A stretch of 64,000 bases of DNA from Synaphobranchus kaupii (taxonomy: Eukaryota; Chordata; Actinopteri; Anguilliformes; Synaphobranchidae), in NCBI GenBank assembly GCA_029718625.1, contig CM056376.1, positions 123,059,767 to 123,123,766 on the forward strand, written 5' to 3'. Positions 58,484 through 64,000 of the stretch are shown here, one piece after another (position 1 is the stretch's first letter; each line of letters opens with the position of its first letter). The notes beneath the pieces are model-generated. The model ran no database searches. It was not told the origin of the DNA and was given only the letters and a program-made list of their open reading frames with translations. The translations under genes and the position numbers were made by a program.

Positions 58484-59779
58484 GTAATGAACATCGAAGG
58501 TACAATTTCTGAAAATATGAAAAGCTGTTAATGAATATGGGCAATATTTGAAATAATATCTGAAGAAGGTGATTTTTAAAGGGGGGGGTTTTCTATCCAT
58601 CCAGGTAGTTTCGCTGTAGATATCCACTGCAGCTCACCATGACATCACCCTTATAGAACGGACCTCTACGGGTCCAAAGTTTGTAGCACTCAAAGCACCA
58701 GAAAATGCACATTCGAAAACATCAACAGCAGCGTCTCTTTCCAAATATAATGACACGGTTACTCACAAACATCCAATTTAATTGTGCTGTTTTTTTTTTT
58801 AAACTACTTTCTACCAAAGTATGCCGAACTGTGTATATTCACACAGAGTATCAACCAATGCAAGCCATCATTCTAGGGCACCCTGTGTTGACATAAGACC
58901 CAGAGTACTGATAGATTAAATATGTTTATCTGCAAAGGGATGGGTAGGAAAGGAAAGGCTGGTTGCTTAATATTGTTGTGTCACTTCTGGCTAAATAAAT
59001 TGAGCTTCCACTACTAGAAAGACAAATGACCTTCCACTTCCAAGTTCTTGGTAGCCTGAATGGACAGGGTGGTAGCCTGAAAACGTATGGGTCAGATAAT
59101 CAACAAAGAGACTTGATTGATAACAAATAAATAGTTTACTACAAGCATTTAAGTTCATGCCAGCAGTAAACTGACAATGCAAATTGATGTCATTGACCTG
59201 AACATTGTAGAAATAGTAACTTAATGTGAACTGACTAACAACCCTGCATTTCATTTTTAAATGACAGTAGAACTGATAGTATTGCTAATTTATTTTCCAG
59301 ACCCACAGTCATAGTTTTGCTCTTTCTCCTCTAAAAAGAGGCTGTGTGCATTTCTCTGCTGATGCGTCCTTCAGATCAGCAACAAAAAATGTCAGTAAAT
59401 GAGGTGAACGTCAAAGCAAACCTTACCAAGTTCATTTGGATTCTTTAAACCAATCAAGTACACATGCATGAAAAAGGTGCTGTTCCACGGGACACTTAAA
59501 CTGTCATTAGTATTCAGTGCACAGTTCCCTTTAGCCTTCTGCCAACACAGATAGCACAAAACATTCCAAGAACATTGTGGAGCATTCCGGATAGATTCCC
59601 AATTGGGTATGAGATAGCATTATGATGAGAACGTTCCCCAGCCTTTGAATGTTTCAAGCAAGTTTAGCCAGTCACAGAAAAAAACAAAAAAAAACCATTC
59701 CAGACAAGTGGCATACCAAACTCTGATGTTATCATTTAGTCATGGAAAAGCATCATGGTGGACAAGTGTCAATAAATTT
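58484..59779. other. Unannotated non-coding stretch
   Basis: A G-run at 58580-58588. No supported gene or element. Confidence 0.5.
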
Positions 59780-60340
59780 TTAACCCTTTCTCTAGAACCA
59801 CCTGTTTTGAACACAAGCCCAAAAAAAAAATTGGTGACTGTCCTTGAACCTCTTTTTACTACAGGCATAAACCTGGTCTCTTCTGTAAGGTAGCCGTTGG
59901 GAGTTTTTTTTTCCACGAGTCAGAATTGCTGTATATTTTACTGAAACAAAGTAGCAGAAGCTCAAACACAGTGCAAGTGGACTTTCTTTTCATTGTCTAA
60001 AATGATAATTTATTTATTTATTGCCAGGATAAGGATATCTTACAGTCATTCTTATCCTCTGGGGATTTCTGGAACACACAGCACATATGGAATTGTTGTT
60101 TTGATAGAGCCTGTTTTGTGTCAAGTTACAAAATAAGAAACCATTGCCGCTATCAAATTGGAACCATAAAATAGTTTATATAGATATTATCTCTATAATT
60201 TATTCTATAATTTATTATTATGAGTCTTGCCACTTTAAAATGGTATATTGTGTCACCAGATTGATTTAAAATTTCACCGTAAAAATAAATGCAATGAATG
60301 CAAATTAAATAAACCACCTCCATCCAAGTTAAGGGGTTAA
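59780..60340. mobile_element. TTAA-type non-autonomous DNA element, copy 2
   Basis: It begins TTAACCCTTTCTCTAG with TTAA at 59780-59783 and ends CCAAGTTAAGGGGTTAA with TTAA at 60337-60340. It aligns in order with 4198-4659. It carries about 100 bp more than copy 1, including an ATTTATTTATTT stretch near 60010. Clean TTAA at both ends supports a piggyBac-like target preference. No transposase frame. Confidence 0.75.
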
Positions 60341-61265
60341 GTGTGTTCCAAATGTAAATGCAAATACATTTTAACATTGGTAATTTTTCAATGACATTTA
60401 CATGAATAACAAGCACAATTCAAATTATTTTGCAACTGAATTATAAAGCATAATACTGCTCCAAGACTGCCCTTTCAATGTTTCATGTAAATTAAAAATA
60501 ACATCCAAAGAGTATCAAGGATACTGGACAAATCTATTTATTGGAAACATTTACCTTTACTTTCTAGGGTTGTTCTGAGAACCAATCATTGTATAAACGA
60601 GCACAGAGAAACATAATCTGTCCAGTAATGGACCTTGGCATGAGTGCAAACTCAGTACAATAGGCTAGATGGCATAGATTTTAGTTTTTGCTTTTCCTGA
60701 ATATGGCAGGGAGGGCACAGCAGTGCACACATTTGGCTTAATTCAGCCAAGGTGAGATGACGTTGGTTGCCAAGCACAGTTCATTGAATGCTATGGCAGA
60801 TATACACAGGCTACCAGTGAGAACTAGCTCTCCTGTAGCATTGTGCGGTCTGTCAGGTCTGCCGTTGGGGTGGGGGGCGGGGGGGGGGTGTCACACAGTC
60901 AGACACATGCAAACGTAAAAAAAAAAAAAAAAAGATTGTGTAGTGGGTAACTGCGAACAAGAGTCGCGGACGAGAGTCACATCCATTTCACAGCACTCAT
61001 TTCTCTGTCTGACAGAGCGTCGTCATTCAAGTGTGAATCATCACTCCCCTCCTTTGCTATAATGTCTTGAGCATCCTCGCATATTACCACAAACCTGGCC
61101 GCAAGGCAAGTTCTAGCAAACTTCTGCATCACGACAAAACAAAATAAAATACAACAAGTTTTATGTATATTGTCGTATCATGTGGAAGGTAATACAGATT
61201 ATAATATGGGGAGTGTTAGGAAGGGAAGTGATTTGAATGCTCGGAAAAGCATGCCAGGATTGAGC
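60341..61265. other. Unannotated stretch with a G-rich tract
   Basis: The plus strand at 60867-60888 is almost pure G broken by T and C, with several G-runs of at least three, so it can form a G-quadruplex. An A-run follows at about 60918-60934. No gene. Confidence 0.6.
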
Positions 61266-61627
61266 CAGTGGTCCTCTCTCCTGGTCCTCCGGGGGGTATT
61301 TCACAAAGCGGGATTACTGAGTTAGCTGGATAACTGCACTGAGTACAATCTGGAACATGGACTAAAGTAAAAAGAGCTGTTCCGGATTTTAAGCAGTGCA
61401 GTTATCCAGCTAACTCAGTAATACTGCTTTGTGAAATACTGCCCTGGAGAGCCGCAGGGTCTGCTTGCTTTTGTTGAGAAGCAAAGCAATTGTTCAGCTA
61501 AAGCAGTTGATTACACAGTTAATTCAGGTCACTTGGTTTTTTGGGTCTGAATTGGTTGCTGATTTTAAGGAAAAAACAAAAACCAGCAGACTCTGTGGCT
61601 CTCCAGGACCAGGATTGAGTATCACTG
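61266..61627. mobile_element. hAT-type MITE interrupted by another MITE
   Basis: The left end (61266-61289 plus 61444-61475 after removal of the insert) reads CAGTGGTCCTCTCTCCTGGT and then GGAGAGCCGCAGGGTCTGCT. The right end in reverse complement reads CAGTGATACTCAATCCTGGT and then GGAGAGCCACAGAGTCTGCT. The left arm is split by the element at 61291-61443. CAGTG ends suggest the hAT group. No clear 8-bp duplication. Confidence 0.72.
61291..61443. mobile_element. 153-bp palindromic MITE nested in the hAT-type MITE
   Basis: The left arm GGTATTTCACAAAGCGGGAT, then TACTGAGTTAGCTGGATAAC and TGCACTG, is mirrored by the right arm (CAGTGCAGTTATCCAGCTAA, CTCAGTAAT, CTTTGTGAAATAC). Arms of about 50 bp leave a spacer of about 50 bp. 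It lies between CTGGTCCT and CTGGAGAG, which are adjacent in the uninterrupted copy at the other end of the host element, so its borders are known to within 2-3 bp. The duplication length is ambiguous, probably 2 or 3 bp. Confidence 0.82.
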
Positions 61628-61655
61628 CAGTAAAAAGATAATGCATCCATATAAA

Positions 61656-61790
61656 GCAGGGGTGTCAAATCTTATCCGAAAAGGCCGGTGTGGGTGCAGG
61701 TTTTTGTTTTAGCCCAGCACTATTTCACCTGATTCTACTCAAGGCCTCGATTAGATAACCAGATAGTTAATTAGTTGAATCATGAATTTT
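61656..61790. mobile_element. One-ended hAT-like fragment
   Basis: GCAGGGGTGTCAAATCTTAT followed by GGCCGGTGTGGGTGCAGGTT and TTTGTTTTAGCCCAGCAC matches the general form of very common fish hAT MITE ends. The opposite end is not present before the T-run at 61787-61801. Confidence 0.5.
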
Positions 61791-62392
61791 TTTTTTTTTT
61801 TTATGGTAACTTGCTCCTGTACAACATTTTAAAATATTACAGCATGTGGTAGTAAGTAATTAAACAGAATATAACATGTGTGTTGCTTGTAAACACTGCT
61901 GTCAGTCATTGTTTGTGCTTAATTAGTTGCAATTATCAACTTAAGATTATTGAGGTGTTGCAACTGGGATAATTGTTTGAGAAAAGACTTGACAAAGAGG
62001 CTATCGCGACCTGTAGCCGGCGGAGCCCTAGTGATAACATTAGATCGATTTGTAGAATGGTCCATTTTTCCTATATGTGACCTTACGTGATACGTCAATG
62101 TTGGGCGCTTGGGCGTGTTTGACGCTGGAGTTTTTGCAAGGTGCAATTGGGAATGCTAAAATGTGCTTATTTAATGTAGGTTATGACTGCTTTATAAATG
62201 CAAAATTCTAATAAACATGCTTGTAAGCTAGGCTAAACTATTAACTATAGTATTCTATTATTGTCTATTATCTATCAGCAGTGCAGTGTAGGGTAAGCTA
62301 CGTTGCATCAACTGTGGAGGGCACACGATGAGCACATTTCTTACCAAGTATTGCGCCTGAGAAAAAAAAAAAGTTTCAAAATGTTTATTGGC
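61791..62392. other. Unannotated non-coding stretch
   Basis: T-run then AT-rich DNA. No recognisable feature. Confidence 0.5.
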
Positions 62393-62580
62393 AAGGCGTG
62401 TGGTGCAGTCTGTAGGGGAGCTGACTCTCAGGCCGCTCCCCCCCCCCCCCCTGCATGGATGGGGGTTTGAGTCCCACCGTGACACCTTCTCAGTTGTAGT
62501 CCTTTCTCTATCTGTTACCCTCTCTGCTTTCTACTTGTCTGAATGAATAGAAAACATGTGAAAAGAAGGCGGGCCTGTCT
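62393..62580 (+). mobile_element. tRNA-derived SINE
   Basis: AGGCGTGTGGTGCAGTCTGT (A-box region) is followed after a C-run by a B box GGTTTGAGTCCCA at about 62464. The CTTTCTCTATCTGTTACCCT and CTCTGCTTTCTACTTGTCTG parts form a pyrimidine-rich body seen in several vertebrate SINEs, and the tail is A-rich. It is a different family from the V-SINE-like copies. The 12-C run inside the head is a later expansion. Confidence 0.68.
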
Positions 62581-62644
62581 TCTCTCCTTTAAGATCTATT
62601 TTTAAGTACAGGTAACAGGATGGGCACACAGCATATCCTAAGAG

Positions 62645-62647
62645 GTG

Positions 62648-62690
<43 letters not shown>
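62645..62690. repeat. (TG)n microsatellite
   Basis: About 22 TG units with one GC interruption. Confidence 0.95.
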
Positions 62691-62697
<7 letters not shown>

Positions 62698-62990
62698 CGA
62701 AGGAGAGAGACAGACCATGGGTAAGCAGATGGGAGATTGTGGCTCATTAAAAGAGCATTCATTTCCCCTATTCACAATAAAACCTATCCTGCCTTTTCCT
62801 GCTGTATATCATGTTCTTTCAATGACATTACCTTCTGGATTTTTTTTTACTGCTTTTCAACACACCCATTAACTCAGCTGAAAAATGTACAGAAGACTGG
62901 CTTGTGGTGATTTCAAACCTATATTTTCAGTTTAAAGGAACAAGCCATCATTGTACTTCAGACAATCACACCATTTATCTGGACATGAGC

Positions 62991-62992
<2 letters not shown>
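62691..62992. other. Unannotated non-coding gap
   Basis: Short GA-rich stretch, then AT-rich unique DNA between two microsatellites. Confidence 0.5.
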
Positions 62993-63036
<44 letters not shown>

Positions 63037-63041
63037 ACACA
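62993..63041. repeat. (CA)n microsatellite
   Basis: About 24 CA units with GC interruptions near the end. Confidence 0.95.
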
Positions 63042-63610
63042 TCTATTTGCTTTCTGTCACATTTTTATAAAATAACTATGGAAAATTGAATATGGCATTT
63101 TAAACACCTTCGCTATTCAATCTCCTTTTCCATGTGTGTGCTGCATACATGTGAGTTAATTCCCCAGGCTCTGACATTGATTTAAAATTTGTATTGTATC
63201 ATTGGTTTTAGAACAGAATATAATTGCATGTGGTTGTGGATGTATGTTATATGTAGATTAATTTCAGTGCTATACTGCTCACTGGCAACAACATGGAAAT
63301 GGAAAGAAGGAGGAGATTCGCACATTACTTTTGTGGAGTTCCACAACCCAGCTTTTTCTGTTTTTCATAGTTTATGAAAGTACCGATCCTGAGCTTTCAA
63401 ATGACGTCTCATACACTGCAATATGCACATATTTGAAGAAGATTTATTTGAATGTTGGTAAACCTAAAAACACTTTCCTAAGAAAACAGATCTCAAAGAT
63501 TTACAAAGATTCACACTTCAGGCTGGCAAACTTAATTGGTGTGAAAAGTAGCTGGCTAACCCCACCCCCAACCACTCCCCCACTATAGTATCAAACTCTG
63601 GGTTTCAGAG
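63042..63610. other. Unannotated non-coding stretch
   Basis: Nothing recognisable. Confidence 0.5.
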
Positions 63611-63865
63611 GCTTGTGTTACTAAACAAAGACTGGTCGGGATACGAAAATCATGATGAACACGCTTGCAGATACGTTGTTTGGACACGCGGCTAGCTAGA
63701 AAGTCAACTGTTAGCTTAGACAGCAAGGGCATGGCTTGTGTTAAACAAAGACAGACAGATAAGAATATCACAAAAAAATTGCTTGCAAATGATACATTGT
63801 TTGGATGTGCGGCTAGCTAGATGGCTAACTGTTAGCCAACTTGGTTTCTGCTAAACAAAAGATGT
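63611..63865. repeat. 123-bp tandem duplication plus partial third copy
   Basis: GCTTGTGTTA(CT)AAACAAAGAC starts at 63611 and again at 63734. Both units then carry GCTTGCA(G/A)AT..., ATTGTTTGGA / GTTGTTTGGA and GCGGCTAGCTAG with AACTGTTAGC. A third partial start (TTTCTGCTAAACAAAAGA) begins at about 63844. Confidence 0.85.
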
Positions 63866-63969
63866 GTCCGAATCGGTCTAAATCAACACCCTTCTATAGG
63901 CTACTATTGAGTATGCTAGCTGTGAGAAAGTTGTTAAGTAGGTGAAATGTTATCTAAATGTAGTGTACT

Positions 63970-64000
63970 TTAACCCTTTCCAGCCTAAGCGAATATTGGG
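63970..64000. mobile_element. Possible left end of another TTAA-type element, cut by the window
   Basis: TTAACCCTTTCCAGCC at 63970-63985 is followed by CTAAGCGAATATTGGG. It resembles the ends of the elements at 4198-4659 and 59780-60340, including the CCAGCCCGTATTCGGG found just inside the right end of copy 1 in reverse. Only 31 bp are visible. Confidence 0.4.

Noticed and set aside
58011..58627. Five overlapping frames of 100-158 codons on both strands with 12-residue periodicity, resembling a repeat protein
   Set aside because: They are produced by a 36-bp tandem repeat with no stops in several frames. Both strands and several frames being open at once argues against coding.
62393..62480. 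tRNA gene
   Set aside because: The head is interrupted by a C-run and continues into a SINE-type pyrimidine-rich body.

Overview
The window looks like non-coding chromosomal DNA from a teleost fish. Evidence for this is the fish-type tRNA-derived SINEs with a V-SINE-like body, an L2/UnaL2-type tail with a GGATA loop, Tc1-like transposase relics, Ty3/gypsy LTRs, many hAT-like and TTAA-flanked small elements, and dense AC/CT/TAA microsatellites. The species cannot be named from this. I find no intact protein-coding gene, rRNA, tRNA gene, operon or CRISPR array. Almost every ORF longer than 60 codons is chance, lies inside a repeat, or is kept open by tandem repetition. The best description is a repeat-rich gene desert or very large intron.

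Layout. 1-9.3 kb: AT-rich unique DNA with a TTAA-type element (4198-4659), a duplicated 120-bp segment (4660/7104), a reverse V-SINE and a CT microsatellite. 9.3-21.4 kb: a solo LTR with a 5-bp target duplication (9295-10546), a 193-bp hAT-type MITE (10999-11191), a reverse V-SINE, a 922-bp hAT-type foldback element carrying a second inverted-repeat element (13788-14709), and a second LTR (19819-21420) split by a forward V-SINE. 21.4-33.1 kb: a 1.11-kb Harbinger-like TIR element with TTA duplication (27941-29050), a Tc1-like fragment, a reverse V-SINE, a gypsy pol fragment, a third solo LTR (32001-32721) and a fish LINE-tail repeat. 33.1-42.5 kb: a TIR element rich in AGTATACTT (35132-35584), a Myb/SANT-like coding scrap beside a ZNF143-like promoter motif (~38960-39110), a 751-bp foldback element (39615-40365) and a broken Tc1-like transposase gene (41508-42500). 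42.5-58 kb: mostly unique sequence with GC-richer islands that look like conserved non-coding elements, simple repeats and an L2-tailed SINE. 58-64 kb: a 36-bp x 12 minisatellite, a second TTAA-type element, one MITE nested in another, a tRNA-type SINE, a 123-bp tandem duplication and what may be a third TTAA-type end running off the window.

The genes do not form a pathway. The readable story is layered transposition: several insertions can be ordered in time by nesting and several have target-site duplications that can be read directly. The candidate regulatory islands between 44 and 58 kb are an inference from base composition and motif density and need cross-species alignment.
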